DNA from: Pseudomonadota bacterium
GTDB lineage: Bacteria > Pseudomonadota > Gammaproteobacteria > Steroidobacterales > Steroidobacteraceae
Assembly (NCBI GenBank): GCA_023391335.1
Contig: JAEWBG010000101.1
Coordinates: 62,001 to 126,000, forward strand
Reading direction: 5' to 3'
Length of the DNA stretch: 64,000 nucleotides
The translations under genes were made by a program, and so were the position numbers. Under the pieces are notes generated by a model, which ran no database searches, was not told where the DNA came from, and was given only the letters and a program-made list of their open reading frames with translations. Of the stretch, positions 44,017-53,350 are shown in pieces; the stretch's first letter is position 1, and every line of letters begins with the position of its first letter.

Positions 44017-44529
44017 GAGCCACCCTCGTGTGACCCGTAAGCGCTAACAGCGCACGTTCGCGCCACTGACGATGCTTCGCAGGTCGCACAGGACATTGCG
44101 AAATGTGAGCGGCACAGCGCGTGTGTTACGAGAACGGGCCTTGAATTCGCGAAAGGAACTTCAGCGCCATTCGCGCCGAAGCATGCATCGCTTCGAGTGA
44201 TGAACCGTTCCGCCTGACTCGTCCAATGAGCCGGCAATCGCAAGCATGAGGCTAGGTCGATGCGACGGAGTCTCTACCCGAGTAGCGCGGCGAGTTAACC
44301 GCTCTGCGGAGTGGCCCGCAAAATGTCGTAACGCAAAGACATGTCTGCGATCAAAGTCGCGTGAATTTTCTGACACGCACCGGGGCCTATAAAAATAGGC
44401 TTTTCGCAAACGTGCCCGATTGCATGCGCACGCGTGTAGTTCTTTCGATTGCGATGAATTGCGAGAGACTCGCAGGGCCGTTTCCTCTCGCGTCGATGCG
44501 TACGAACACGCTGCGCGCAACGTTTCGCG
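44017..44529. other. Long upstream region of the putative-Ig gene
   Basis: About 510 bases without a gene. A hairpin GCCTAT-AAAA-ATAGGC followed by TTTT is at 44385-44404, possibly ending a transcript on the plus strand. An imperfect stem GCCTGACTC/GAGCCGGC lies near 44211-44235. A long leader could house RNA control; I compared it by eye with c-di-GMP riboswitch patterns and found no match. Confidence 0.4.
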
Positions 44530-45717
44530 CTAGACGTTGCCGAGAATGGCTTCGCGTTCGTACAAACGGACCGCCAACCACACGAGCAGTGCGCCGAGCA
44601 GTAAGCTGCTGCCGGTGCAAATCGCGGCGTTCAAAACCGGAATGGGATCTCCGCGCATGAGATCGGTGGCGATCAGGTGCTGACCTAAGCTTGGAACCGC
44701 GACCAATGCCGGTGTCGCCTTGGTGCCGTTTATAACGGCAAACATGATGGGAGCGAGCGGCACGATGTACACCAGAGAGACCCATGACTGCGCTTCTCGA
44801 TTGCTCCGTGTAAACGATGCAACCACGGTCATGAGCCCGGCACCGAGCGGGATGAACGTCGCCATGATCAAGAACATCTTCGCGGTGACGGCAAAGCCGA
44901 AGTTCGCGCTCATTCCCAGGGCCTCAAGGGGGATAAAGCGCAGCGCTATCGCAAACGCGGGGAGCGTCAGAAGCAGCGAGGCGCACATGAAAGCGGACGT
45001 CGCCAACATCTTGCCGATGATGAGTTCTGAACGCCGCACCGGCAGCGCCAGCAGCGGCTCGAGCGATCCGCGCTCGCGCTCGCCCGCGGTAGTATCGATC
45101 GCCAAGTAAAAACCACCGACCAGCATCGACATGAAGCAGAAGTAAGTCAGCATGCCGAGCAGTAGTAGCGATCTGCCTGCAGGTGTAGCGACATCGAGCA
45201 ATCGCACATCGACTGGCTGCACGACTTCAGGACTCACGCCGCGAACTAATAGGCGCAGCGCCGCCAACTGATGCCCATAGGAGTCCAGCAAACGTCGCGC
45301 GCGATCCGTGTTCCCCGCAGCTTGTCCGTTCGAAGTGTCGACGACCAACTCCAGCGGAGCGGGCTCTCCGGCCTGGAGTTTGTCCACATATTCTTGACCG
45401 ATCCGCAGCACCAACTCGCGATGTCCGGCTCGCACCTCGCGAATGGCATCGTCCACCTTCGCCTGAATTTCCTGCACCTCGACGCCATTCTCTTTGAGAA
45501 AGCGAATTAGATTCGGCGCGAACTGTGCCCCGACGACGGGCAGTTTCAGCGGCTGCTCCTGAGTGCGCACGGCGCGCTGCGAGGCCATTGTCGTGGTCAA
45601 CGCAAAAATCATGGGCGCGAGCAGCACGCCGAAGAAGAACGCCGAGAACACCACACGCTTATCGCGTAAGTTCTCCAATACTTCCTTCGCGAATACCACT
45701 GCGATAGCACGGCTCAT
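44530..45717 (-). CDS. ABC-2 type transporter permease, NatB-like
   Basis: 395 residues. N-terminal membrane helix (FSAFFFGVLLAPMIFAL), a large external domain of about 130 residues, then five or six helices near 180-385 with the family motif DTTAGERERGSLEPLLALPVRRSELIIGK. This is the NatB / ABC-2 architecture; NatAB exports Na+ in Bacillus, but many relatives act on other substrates. Its ATG overlaps the NatA stop by four bases (ATGA). Third gene of a coupled operon. Confidence 0.85.
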   Translation of the reverse strand: MSRAIAVVFAKEVLENLRDKRVVFSAFFFGVLLAPMIFALTTTMASQRAVRTQEQPLKLPVVGAQFAPNLIRFLKENGVEVQEIQAKVDDAIREVRAGHRELVLRIGQEYVDKLQAGEPAPLELVVDTSNGQAAGNTDRARRLLDSYGHQLAALRLLVRGVSPEVVQPVDVRLLDVATPAGRSLLLLGMLTYFCFMSMLVGGFYLAIDTTAGERERGSLEPLLALPVRRSELIIGKMLATSAFMCASLLLTLPAFAIALRFIPLEALGMSANFGFAVTAKMFLIMATFIPLGAGLMTVVASFTRSNREAQSWVSLVYIVPLAPIMFAVINGTKATPALVAVPSLGQHLIATDLMRGDPIPVLNAAICTGSSLLLGALLVWLAVRLYEREAILGNV

Positions 45718-46442
45718 GGTGCTGCTCCCTGTTGAGCCGCACGTACGAAGGCTTCTTCCAAATCGGATGCGCCCGTATGCGCGAGAATTTCCGCCGAGGT
45801 TCCGCGTACGACCACGCGCCCCGCGGCGATGATGACGATGTCATCGCAGAGTGCGGCGACCTCCTGCATCACATGGCTCGAGAACAGCACGCACCGGCCT
45901 GCTGCGCGCAGCTCGCGTAGGACTTCGCGCAGCATGCGTACCGCGGTGACGTCCAAGCCGTTGGTCGGCTCATCGAGGATGAGCGTTTGCGGGCGATGAA
46001 TGAGTGCGCGTGCAAGACCGACCTTGAGCCGCTCGCCCTGCGAATAGCCCTTCGCGCGGCGCTGCGCGACCGTTTCGATACCAAGACGCTCGACCCACTC
46101 TCGGCAGGCACGATCCAGTTCGACACCGCGCATTCCATGCAGACGGCCGTAGTAACGGATGTTTTCCCAGCCGGTGAGATTTCCGTACAAACCGCTGGCG
46201 TGAGGCAGCACGCCGAGAGATTTGCGGACTGCGAAAGGATCTCTCGAGCAATCGTGGCCATCTATCGTCGCGCTGCCCGCATCCGCACGTAAAACCGTGC
46301 TCAAGATGCGCAATGTCGTCGACTTACCGGCGCCGTTGTGGCCCAACAGACCGGTGATGCAACCATCCTCGGCGCGAAAAGAAACCTCGCGCAATGCCTG
46401 GACGGACCCGAAACTTCGCTGCAAACCTTCGATGTGAATCAT
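45714..46442 (-). CDS. ABC transporter ATP-binding protein, NatA-like
   Basis: 242 residues from ATG 46442. Walker A GLLGHNGAGKSTTLR, Q-loop area GVLPHASGLYG (His in place of the usual Gln next to it), signature YSQGERLKVGLARAL, Walker B LILDEPTNGLD, switch His in SSHVMQEV. The signature is YSQGE rather than LSGGQ, a variation seen in NatA-like proteins. Four-base overlaps with both neighbours show translational coupling. Confidence 0.9.
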   Translation of the reverse strand: MIHIEGLQRSFGSVQALREVSFRAEDGCITGLLGHNGAGKSTTLRILSTVLRADAGSATIDGHDCSRDPFAVRKSLGVLPHASGLYGNLTGWENIRYYGRLHGMRGVELDRACREWVERLGIETVAQRRAKGYSQGERLKVGLARALIHRPQTLILDEPTNGLDVTAVRMLREVLRELRAAGRCVLFSSHVMQEVAALCDDIVIIAAGRVVVRGTSAEILAHTGASDLEEAFVRAAQQGAAP

Positions 46443-47917
46443 GGTGCAGTGGCCGTCCGCGTAAGGAGGAATGCCGCGGGAGCAACATGGTCGAGGCACT
46501 TCACGTCCAAGTCCTTGACCGATCCGGCCTCGATAAAGTGTGTAACTACCTGCGGCATACATCCCACCGCGATCTGCCCATGACCTTGGTCCTTGAGCAC
46601 GAGTTGTCTGCTGTTCGCCAAGCCCCGTGCGGCTCGCTCCGCATAACGCGCGGGAGTGACCGGATCGTTGCCTCCCGAGAGTAGGAGTGTGGGGATTGAG
46701 CTCTGCAGGGGCGCACTGAAATCAGCATCCACTTCGCCACGGGGCCAGTCGCTGCAAATCGAACGCATGCTTTGCATGAAGCTCACGCCGATATAGGTGC
46801 GCTCGAGATCTGCATCGGTGATCTTGGATTGACTCCAGCGCGGCGCATCCTCGCTGCACACCACCGCGAAGTGCATGCCATAAGCAATCTGCAGTGACGT
46901 ACTACGGCGGATCATCAAGTACTGCGCGGCCAATGCTTGAGCACCCAAGTCTGTCTTCGCACCCGCGATCAACAGCGGCAGTGTGGATGCAGTTTCATCG
47001 GTGTAACTGAGCAAGCGAATCGCAGCCGTGAGTTCGGGAAGCCCAAATGGCGTCGTCGTCGGCTGGGCAGTCAACGGATCTGCTAGTTGCACCTGCTCGG
47101 GATGCTGCAATCGCGATTGCAGCTGGTGGAACTGCTCGGCGAGGGTTGGGAAGCGTTCATTACACTTGGGATCTTCACCACAACGCGCAAAGATGCGATC
47201 GAGCGCGTGCTGTGCGTCGACGGCAACGTCCGGACCGAGCGCCATCTCAGGAGGAACGACTCCGTCGAGAATGACGGCGCGAACGCGATTGGGATATCGC
47301 CGCATGTAGTGCTGCGCGACGCGCGTGCCATACGAGACGCCATACAAATCAATGCGCTCGTAGCCCAAGCCGGCGCGCACTTCGTCGAGATCGCGTACGG
47401 CAATGCTGGTCGTGTAAAAACGCGGATCCCCGCTCAGGCTTGCGATGCACTTACGCGTGAGCGCATGCAGCTGCTCGGGATCGGTGCTGATCAACTCCGA
47501 GTCGTCCGGCAGGGTGCAGTCGAGTCGATTCGATTTGCCGGTGCCGCGCTGATCGACGATCACCAGGTCGCGGCTTTGCCGAATGCGCGAGAACACCGGG
47601 CTTAAGCTCAAGTACATATCGCTCGCGGCCTGGCCGGGACCGCCGCTCACCAGGAACAGCGGATCCTGCTCAGGCTTCGAGCGCAGTGCGGGGATCACCG
47701 CGACATGGATGGCGATATGTTTGCCGGTCGGATCGGCGCGATTCTCCGCAACATCGAGAACTCCGCAGCGGGCAGCGGCGCTGCCGTTCGAGAGCGGCGT
47801 TTGCAGGCGGCACTCGTGCAGTTCGATCGGAGCGGCAAATGCGTCTTGCACAATGAGGCTCGACGCAATCACGCTCAGCGCGGCGAACGCACGGCTTACA
47901 CTTCTTTTCTTACTCAT
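46439..47917 (-). CDS. Secreted alpha/beta hydrolase, tripeptidyl/proline aminopeptidase-like
   Basis: 492 residues from ATG 47917 (AGGGAG upstream). Signal peptide ends DAFA. FLVSGGPGQAASDMY is the HGGPG-type oxyanion motif, VDQRGTGKS follows, and DLYGVSYGTRVAQHY holds the nucleophile (Ser about 195). The C-terminal TAP-like domain has LLLSGGNDPVTPARYAE and DQGHGQIAVGC for Asp and His. This matches secreted proline or tripeptidyl aminopeptidases. It overlaps NatA by four bases, so export through the transporter and peptide cleavage may be linked. Confidence 0.85.
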   Translation of the reverse strand: MSKKRSVSRAFAALSVIASSLIVQDAFAAPIELHECRLQTPLSNGSAAARCGVLDVAENRADPTGKHIAIHVAVIPALRSKPEQDPLFLVSGGPGQAASDMYLSLSPVFSRIRQSRDLVIVDQRGTGKSNRLDCTLPDDSELISTDPEQLHALTRKCIASLSGDPRFYTTSIAVRDLDEVRAGLGYERIDLYGVSYGTRVAQHYMRRYPNRVRAVILDGVVPPEMALGPDVAVDAQHALDRIFARCGEDPKCNERFPTLAEQFHQLQSRLQHPEQVQLADPLTAQPTTTPFGLPELTAAIRLLSYTDETASTLPLLIAGAKTDLGAQALAAQYLMIRRSTSLQIAYGMHFAVVCSEDAPRWSQSKITDADLERTYIGVSFMQSMRSICSDWPRGEVDADFSAPLQSSIPTLLLSGGNDPVTPARYAERAARGLANSRQLVLKDQGHGQIAVGCMPQVVTHFIEAGSVKDLDVKCLDHVAPAAFLLTRTATAP

Positions 47918-48077
47918 TCTCTCCCTGATGATTCGGCCGACTCGCGAGGGCGCTATTCTGAGGGCAAATCCTGCAATCGACGAGTGCGGCGCGCACGGAT
48001 CGTTGAACACTCATCGCGACGCGATGTCGGACCCTTGCGGGACTTGATAGATTTGCCCCCAACCACTGGAGAACTTT

Positions 48078-48923
48078 ATGCATCGCCCGGGGAAATGGAC
48101 GAAGGCTCGTTTACTCAAGCACTGTGCCTATGCGCTGGTCGCGGCGGCTGCGTGCACGCCGCTGGTGAGCTCCGCAAAAGACGCGGCACTCGCGAAAGCA
48201 GTCTCGGCATCCGATCGGACCGAGTCGTTCGTCGCCCGCGATCGCTATCGCCATCCGCAAGAAGTACTCGAATTCTTCGGCCTGAAGCCGAACCAAACCG
48301 TCGTGGAAATCTGGCCCGGCGGCGGCTACTGGACGGAGATCCTTGGACCGTACCTGAAAGATCACGGCACGTACTACACGGCGATCGCTCCGCGCGGCAG
48401 CAGCGAACGTGCTGAACAGTCGGGCGCAGCTTGGGAGAAGAAACTCGCCGACAAATCCGCCGCATACGGCCAAGTAAAGGTGACCGAGTTTGGCCGCGAT
48501 CACTACCAGATCGCTCCGGCTGGCTCAGCCGATTTGGTCGTCACGTTTCGCAACGTCCACAACTTCGTGGGCCAAGGCTTTGCCGATGACGCGCTCGCCG
48601 CGTTCTACAAAGCACTCAAACCAGGCGGCATTCTCGGCGTCGAAGACCATCGCGCACGCAATGACCAGCCCCAAGATCCCAAGGCTGCCAACGGCTACTT
48701 GCGAGAAGACTATATGATCGCGCTCGCGGAGAAGGCGGGCTTCAAGCTGCTGGGCCGCTCGGAGGTGTTGGCGAATCCGAAAGATACGAAGGATTGGCCG
48801 AAGGGCGTGTGGACTTTGCCGCCCTCGCTTGCAATGGGCGCACAGGACAGGGACAAATATCTCGCCATCGGCGAGGCCGACAACTTTCTGCTCAAGTTCC
48901 AGAAGCCGCTGGATGCCAAATAG
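48078..48923 (+). CDS. Class I SAM-dependent methyltransferase-like protein with signal peptide
   Basis: 281 residues. The N-terminus (LLKHCAYALVAAAACTPLVSSAKDA) looks like a signal peptide. The core has a Rossmann opening VVEIWPGGGYWTEILGPYL (motif I with an unusual Trp-Pro), VVTFRNVHNFVG, and ALKPGGILGVEDHRA. It corresponds to the predicted-methyltransferase group COG4798. A periplasmic methyltransferase has no SAM supply, so the fold may have another role. It is divergent from the peptidase operon and 34 bases before the DUF3014 gene. Confidence 0.75.
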   Translation: MHRPGKWTKARLLKHCAYALVAAAACTPLVSSAKDAALAKAVSASDRTESFVARDRYRHPQEVLEFFGLKPNQTVVEIWPGGGYWTEILGPYLKDHGTYYTAIAPRGSSERAEQSGAAWEKKLADKSAAYGQVKVTEFGRDHYQIAPAGSADLVVTFRNVHNFVGQGFADDALAAFYKALKPGGILGVEDHRARNDQPQDPKAANGYLREDYMIALAEKAGFKLLGRSEVLANPKDTKDWPKGVWTLPPSLAMGAQDRDKYLAIGEADNFLLKFQKPLDAK

Positions 48924-48957
48924 CGCTCCACTAGCGGCTTAGCAACCAAGGTGCTCT

Positions 48958-49743
48958 ATGGATGAAGATCGTAAGAAGTGGCTGTGGTACGGCATTCCCG
49001 TCGTCGTCGTACTGGGTGTCATTGCCGCACTCGTATATGGGCGCATGCATAGCCAAAGCGCCCAGCAAGAAGCTGCAGTCACCGAGCAGCCCGCCACGCA
49101 GGCGAATAACGAACCTGCCATTCAAAACCCGATCACGCCAGAGAGCACCGAGCAGCCGCTGCCTCCATTGAGCGAGAGCGACGACGCGGTACACCAAGAC
49201 CTGCTCAACACGGTCGGACAGCCGTTGGACAGCTACTTGGTCCCTCGCGACATCATCCGCCACATCGTCGTGACCGTGGACAATCTGCCGCGCAAGAAAA
49301 CGGCGGTGCAATTGTGGCCGATCAAACCCACGAGCGGCACGCTAAGCACCAGCGGCGGTGAAGAGGTCACGCTGAGCGAAAACAATTACGCGCGCTATGC
49401 GCCGGTGATCGACCTGCTGCAGAAGACCGATACGAAGGACATCGTGAAGCTCTATCGGCGTTATTACCGGCTGTTCCAAGAGGCCTACGTCGGATTGGGT
49501 TATCCCAATGGATACTTCAACGATCGGTTGGTCCAGGTGATCGACGACGTGCTCGCCGCACCGGATGTGCAGGGTCCGATCAAGCTGACCCAGCCGGGGG
49601 TGTTTTACGAATTTGCCGATCCGTCGCTGGAGCAGCTATCCGCCGGGCAAAAAGTGCTCATTCGCATGGGGCCGAAGAACGCCGCGATCGTTAAGAACAA
49701 GTTGCGTGAATTGCGCGCTGAGATCACGCGCCAAGAACAATAA
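48958..49743 (+). CDS. DUF3014 membrane-anchored protein
   Basis: 261 residues. One membrane segment near 9-28 (WYGIPVVVVLGVIAALVYG), a low-complexity Gln/Glu/Pro linker, and a conserved periplasmic domain: YLVPRDIIRHIVVTVDNLPR, YARYAPVIDLLQ, LYRRYYRLFQEAYVGLGYP and the PGVFYEFADPSLEQLSAGQK area. DUF3014 has no known function. Convergent with the helicase gene, 16 bases apart. Confidence 0.85.
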   Translation: MDEDRKKWLWYGIPVVVVLGVIAALVYGRMHSQSAQQEAAVTEQPATQANNEPAIQNPITPESTEQPLPPLSESDDAVHQDLLNTVGQPLDSYLVPRDIIRHIVVTVDNLPRKKTAVQLWPIKPTSGTLSTSGGEEVTLSENNYARYAPVIDLLQKTDTKDIVKLYRRYYRLFQEAYVGLGYPNGYFNDRLVQVIDDVLAAPDVQGPIKLTQPGVFYEFADPSLEQLSAGQKVLIRMGPKNAAIVKNKLRELRAEITRQEQ

Positions 49744-49759
49744 CTCGACACGCCGTTCG

Positions 49760-51091
49760 CTAACGCGGGCGGCGCTGTTTCGATCGAAATGTTCCCTGCT
49801 GGGATCCACCGCGCTGTTGCGAATGTGGACGCGCCGATGAGCTACGCCCGGGGTGCTTTGCAGCACCGGGTTTGGGAGACCGGTGGCGCGCATGCTCATG
49901 CGGCCGAGCGCCTGCCTGTTTCGATCGGCTCGGCGCTGGGTCAACGTGTTCGCGAAGTGGCGGCGGGGCGGCCGGAAAGACCGGTACCGCGCTTTCCGGA
50001 ATGTGCTTCTTCAGGACTCTCTCGATCTGTTTGAGCAGATTGGTCTCGTCCGAGGAGACCAGCGAAACTGCGATCCCGCTCGCGCCGGCACGGCCGGTAC
50101 GGCCGATGCGATGCACGTAGTCTTCCGGCACGTTCGGCAATTCGAAGTTGACGACATACGGCAGCTCTTTGATGTCAAGTCCGCGCGAGGCAACCTCTGT
50201 GGCAACCAATGCCTGGATCCTGAACTGCTTGAAGTCACTCAATGCCTGAGTGCGCGCGGACTGGCTCTTGTTGCCGTGAATGGCAGCCGCCTTGACGCCG
50301 TCCTGGATCAATTGTTTGGTAAGGCGATTCGCACCGTGCTTGGTGCGCGTGAATACCAACACCTGATTCCAATCGCCGTCTTTGATGATGTGCGATAGCA
50401 GCGCGCGTTTATCTTCCTTCGAAACTTTGTAGACGCGCTGCTCAACCGTGTCGACCGCCGCATTGCGCCGAGCGACCTCGACCTCCGCGGGATCGCGCAG
50501 CAAGCGTTGTGCGAGGCGCCGGATCTCGTCCGAGTAGGTTGCCGAGAACAGCAGATTTTGTCTGCGCTCCGGCAGCAGCTTTAGAACGCGACGGATGTCA
50601 TGGATGAATCCCATGTCGAGCATGCGATCAGCTTCATCCAGGACGAAGATGCCGATGCGCGACAGATCGACGGTGCGCTGCTGCGCGTGATCGAGCAGTC
50701 GCCCCGGCGTCGCGACCAGGATGTCGCAACCGCGTCGCAGTGCATCGATCTGCGGATTGATGCCGACGCCGCCGAAGATCACGGCCGTCTTGAGCTGCAG
50801 ATATTTGCCGTAGCTCTTCACGCTCTCGGCGACCTGCGCTGCCAATTCACGAGTCGGAACGAGCACCAGCGCACGCGGGGCCTTGCCGCTCGAGGCGGAA
50901 CTCAGCAATTGGAGTAACGGCAGCGTGAAGCCAGCGGTCTTGCCCGTTCCGGTTTGCGCACCGGCCAGGATGTCGCGGCCGGCAAGAATCTCGGGGATAA
51001 CCCGCGCCTGGACAGGCGTGGGCTCTACGTAACCTCGATCGGCGAGCGCACGTGCGAGTTCAGGGATCAGCCCGAGGGCGGCAAAAGGCAT
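49760..51091 (-). CDS. rhlE: DEAD-box ATP-dependent RNA helicase, RhlE group
   Basis: 443 residues. Q motif FAALGLIPELARALADRGY with PTPVQARVIP, motif I GAQTGTGKT, Ia PTRELAAQ, motif II DEAD in VLDEADRMLDMGF, III SAT, V TEVASRGLDI (most relatives have TDVAARGxDI), VI HRIGRTGRAG. The C-terminal 80 residues are a basic, disordered tail with Arg, Pro, Ser, His and Gln, as in RhlE proteins, for RNA contact. Probable role in ribosome assembly or mRNA decay. The symbol rests on family layout, not orthology. Confidence 0.85.
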   Translation of the reverse strand: MPFAALGLIPELARALADRGYVEPTPVQARVIPEILAGRDILAGAQTGTGKTAGFTLPLLQLLSSASSGKAPRALVLVPTRELAAQVAESVKSYGKYLQLKTAVIFGGVGINPQIDALRRGCDILVATPGRLLDHAQQRTVDLSRIGIFVLDEADRMLDMGFIHDIRRVLKLLPERRQNLLFSATYSDEIRRLAQRLLRDPAEVEVARRNAAVDTVEQRVYKVSKEDKRALLSHIIKDGDWNQVLVFTRTKHGANRLTKQLIQDGVKAAAIHGNKSQSARTQALSDFKQFRIQALVATEVASRGLDIKELPYVVNFELPNVPEDYVHRIGRTGRAGASGIAVSLVSSDETNLLKQIERVLKKHIPESAVPVFPAAPPPLREHVDPAPSRSKQAGARPHEHARHRSPKPGAAKHPGRSSSARPHSQQRGGSQQGTFRSKQRRPR

Positions 51092-51178
51092 GGATCATCC
51101 GGACAGTTCAAGCGAAGGCGCGGCACTCTACAGGCAATGCGCGCGCCTTGCATGAAGTTTGCGAACGATGCTGCGTAT

Positions 51179-52171
51179 TCAGCGATTCACCGTTCGCATA
51201 CCGGCATCGTCATAGCGCGCGCCCGCTGCAGCGCCCATTGGAATCTCCGCATCGATGCGCTCCAACGTGGCAGCGTCCAACTCCACATCGAGCGCAGCGA
51301 TGTTCTCATCCAATCGGGTGGGATTGGTCGTTCCTGGAATGGGCACGATGTCACGTCCCTGAGCGAGCACCCAAGCCAGCGCCAACTGCGCGGGTGTGCA
51401 CTCCTTTTCCATCGCGATCTGTTTCACGCGTTCGACCAACGCGAGGTTGCGCGCGAGGTTCTCTTCCTGAAAACGCGGCGTGTGGCGGCGGAAGTCGGTC
51501 ACATCGAACTCGCTCGGATCTTTGAAGCGGCCGGTGAGAAATCCACGCCCCAACGGACTGTATGCAACGAAGCCGATCCCTAACTTGCGACACAGCCGCA
51601 GCACGTCCTGCTCAGGGTCGCGAGTCCACAACGAGTATTCCGATTCCACTGCGGTGATGGGATGTACGCCATGAGCACGGCGAATCGTATCGACGCTCGC
51701 CTCCGATAGGCCCAAGTAGCGTACTTTTCCCGCTCGCACGAGTTCCGCCATCGCACCGACGGTTTCCTCGATCGGTACGTTCGGGTCGACGCGATGCTGG
51801 AAGTAAAGATCGATTTGTTCGACGCCCAAGCGTTTGAGCGATGCGTCGCACGCACTGCGCACGTACTCGGGACGACCGCTGATGCCCAATCGCTCGCCGC
51901 GTTCGTTGCGCACGATGCCGAACTTCGTAGCGATGAAGGCATCTTTGCGGCGACCGGCAATTGCCTTGCCCACCAACACTTCATTCGTCCAGGGCCCGTA
52001 CATATCCGCGGTATCGAGGAAACGAATCCCTGCATCCAGCGCACGACGAATGATGTCGATGCCGACAGTTTCATCCGGCTTGTTGGTGGTGTAGAAATCC
52101 GACAGTCCCATGCATCCAAAACCAAGTGCCGGAACCTCCGGGCCATTACGGCCAAGCTGTGCTGCTTTCAT
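51179..52171 (-). CDS. Aldo/keto reductase
   Basis: 330 residues. The tetrad is visible: Asp and Tyr in FLDTADMYGP, Lys in IATKFG, His in YFQHRVDP. GFGCMGLSDFY and the C-terminal IPIPGTTNPTRLDEN (NADPH site) match the YajO/AKR13-like group. It reduces aldehydes or ketones with NADPH; substrate unknown. Divergent from a LysR regulator with 77 bases between starts. Confidence 0.9.
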   Translation of the reverse strand: MKAAQLGRNGPEVPALGFGCMGLSDFYTTNKPDETVGIDIIRRALDAGIRFLDTADMYGPWTNEVLVGKAIAGRRKDAFIATKFGIVRNERGERLGISGRPEYVRSACDASLKRLGVEQIDLYFQHRVDPNVPIEETVGAMAELVRAGKVRYLGLSEASVDTIRRAHGVHPITAVESEYSLWTRDPEQDVLRLCRKLGIGFVAYSPLGRGFLTGRFKDPSEFDVTDFRRHTPRFQEENLARNLALVERVKQIAMEKECTPAQLALAWVLAQGRDIVPIPGTTNPTRLDENIAALDVELDAATLERIDAEIPMGAAAGARYDDAGMRTVNR

Positions 52172-52248
52172 GTTTCACTCCTGAAGCGAAGAGCGCGCAT
52201 CATCCGGCTTGGAGCGCTCGAGAAAAACCCGAACATTCCACACACACC

Positions 52249-53211
52249 ATGAAGTCTCGCTTCACAATCGCTGCACCGCGCACGAACGTGGTCGATCAAC
52301 TGCCGTCAGTCGTCGCGTTGGCACACGTAGCGCAGTTCTCCAGCTTTACGCGCGCTGCCGCGGAGTTGGACGTTTCCACCTCGGCGTTATCGCAATCGAT
52401 CAAGGCGCTGGAGAGCCGCGCAGGTGTGCGCCTACTCAATCGCACCACGCGGCGCGTTGCGCTCACCGAAGCTGGGCAACAACTGCTCGAGCGCATCGGG
52501 CCCGCATTGCAAACCTTCGACACCGCATTCGAATCGCTCGACGAAATGCGCGGTTCGCCGAACGGCACGTTGAAGATCAATCTATCGCGCGCCGCCGCCG
52601 ACCACATATTGGCCCCCGTGCTGAAGGAATACGTACGACGCTGCCCGGATGTCACGATCGATTTGACCGTCGACGATGGCCTCGGCGATTTGGTTGGCGA
52701 TGGTTACGACGCCGGCGTGCGCTTGGGTGAGCAGTTGGCTCGCGACATGGTCGCGGTGCCGATCGGACCTAAGCTCAGCATGGCCGTGGTGGCCTCACCC
52801 GACTATTTGCGCACCCATGGAAAACCCGCTCGCCCGCAAGAACTGACGCAACATCGTTGCCTGCGCTATCGGTTTCGCACCACGGGTGAGATCTATCACT
52901 GGGAATTCACCGAGGCCGGCCGCGATTTTTCGATGGACGTGCCCACGCATTTCATTTCCAGCGACAGCGAAGTGTTGGCGCAGGCGGCCCGTCAGGGATT
53001 GGGCATCGCCTGTCTTTTGGACATTTGCGTACAGAAAGACATTGCGGCGGGCACGCTCGTGCGTCTGTTCGAATCCTGGTGTCCTGCGTTTCCGGGCTAC
53101 TACTTGTACTACCCGCATCGAACCCACGTGCCGCTGAAACTTCGCATGCTCATCGATGTGATCCAAGAACGGCAGCGAAGCGCACGCGGCCCGAAGCGTA
53201 AGCGGAAGTGA
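52249..53211 (+). CDS. LysR family transcriptional regulator
   Basis: 320 residues from ATG 52249. Winged HTH near 16-75: ALAHVAQFSSFTRAAAELDVS and SALSQSIKALESRAGVRLLNR. The effector domain begins GTLKINLSRAAADHILAPVL and has VRLGEQLARDMVAVPIG. The pattern is that of the CrgA or DmlR-like group. It is divergent from the aldo/keto reductase and should regulate it. The C-terminus is basic (RGPKRKRK). Confidence 0.9.
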   Translation: MKSRFTIAAPRTNVVDQLPSVVALAHVAQFSSFTRAAAELDVSTSALSQSIKALESRAGVRLLNRTTRRVALTEAGQQLLERIGPALQTFDTAFESLDEMRGSPNGTLKINLSRAAADHILAPVLKEYVRRCPDVTIDLTVDDGLGDLVGDGYDAGVRLGEQLARDMVAVPIGPKLSMAVVASPDYLRTHGKPARPQELTQHRCLRYRFRTTGEIYHWEFTEAGRDFSMDVPTHFISSDSEVLAQAARQGLGIACLLDICVQKDIAAGTLVRLFESWCPAFPGYYLYYPHRTHVPLKLRMLIDVIQERQRSARGPKRKRK

Positions 53212-53237
53212 GCAGACGCCGCGAGAGCGAAGAGAGG

Positions 53238-53350
53238 GATTTCACACGGAAGGCACGGAGAACGCGGAGAAAAACAGTTGAGAACGCCACTTACACCTCA
53301 CACGTGACACCACCTCACGTCGTGCTTGCCGCCAACACCCAACCGTCCAC
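53238..53350. repeat. Single unit of the repeat mosaic
   Basis: CACACGGAAGGCACGGAGAACGCGGAG, then ACACCTCACACGTGACACC, TTGCCGCCAACACCCAACCGTCC. It is the CACGGAGG and TTGCTGCCAAC modules in a different order from the 12-kb array. It reaches the stop codon of the next minus-strand gene. Confidence 0.6.

Noticed and set aside
44385..44404. GCCTAT-AAAA-ATAGGC hairpin is like the one before bla in common cloning vectors
   Set aside because: Only about 14 bases match and the flanks do not; a chance palindrome, not vector contamination.
49853..50398. 181-residue plus-strand ORF opposite the helicase
   Set aside because: Antisense shadow of a well-supported DEAD-box gene.
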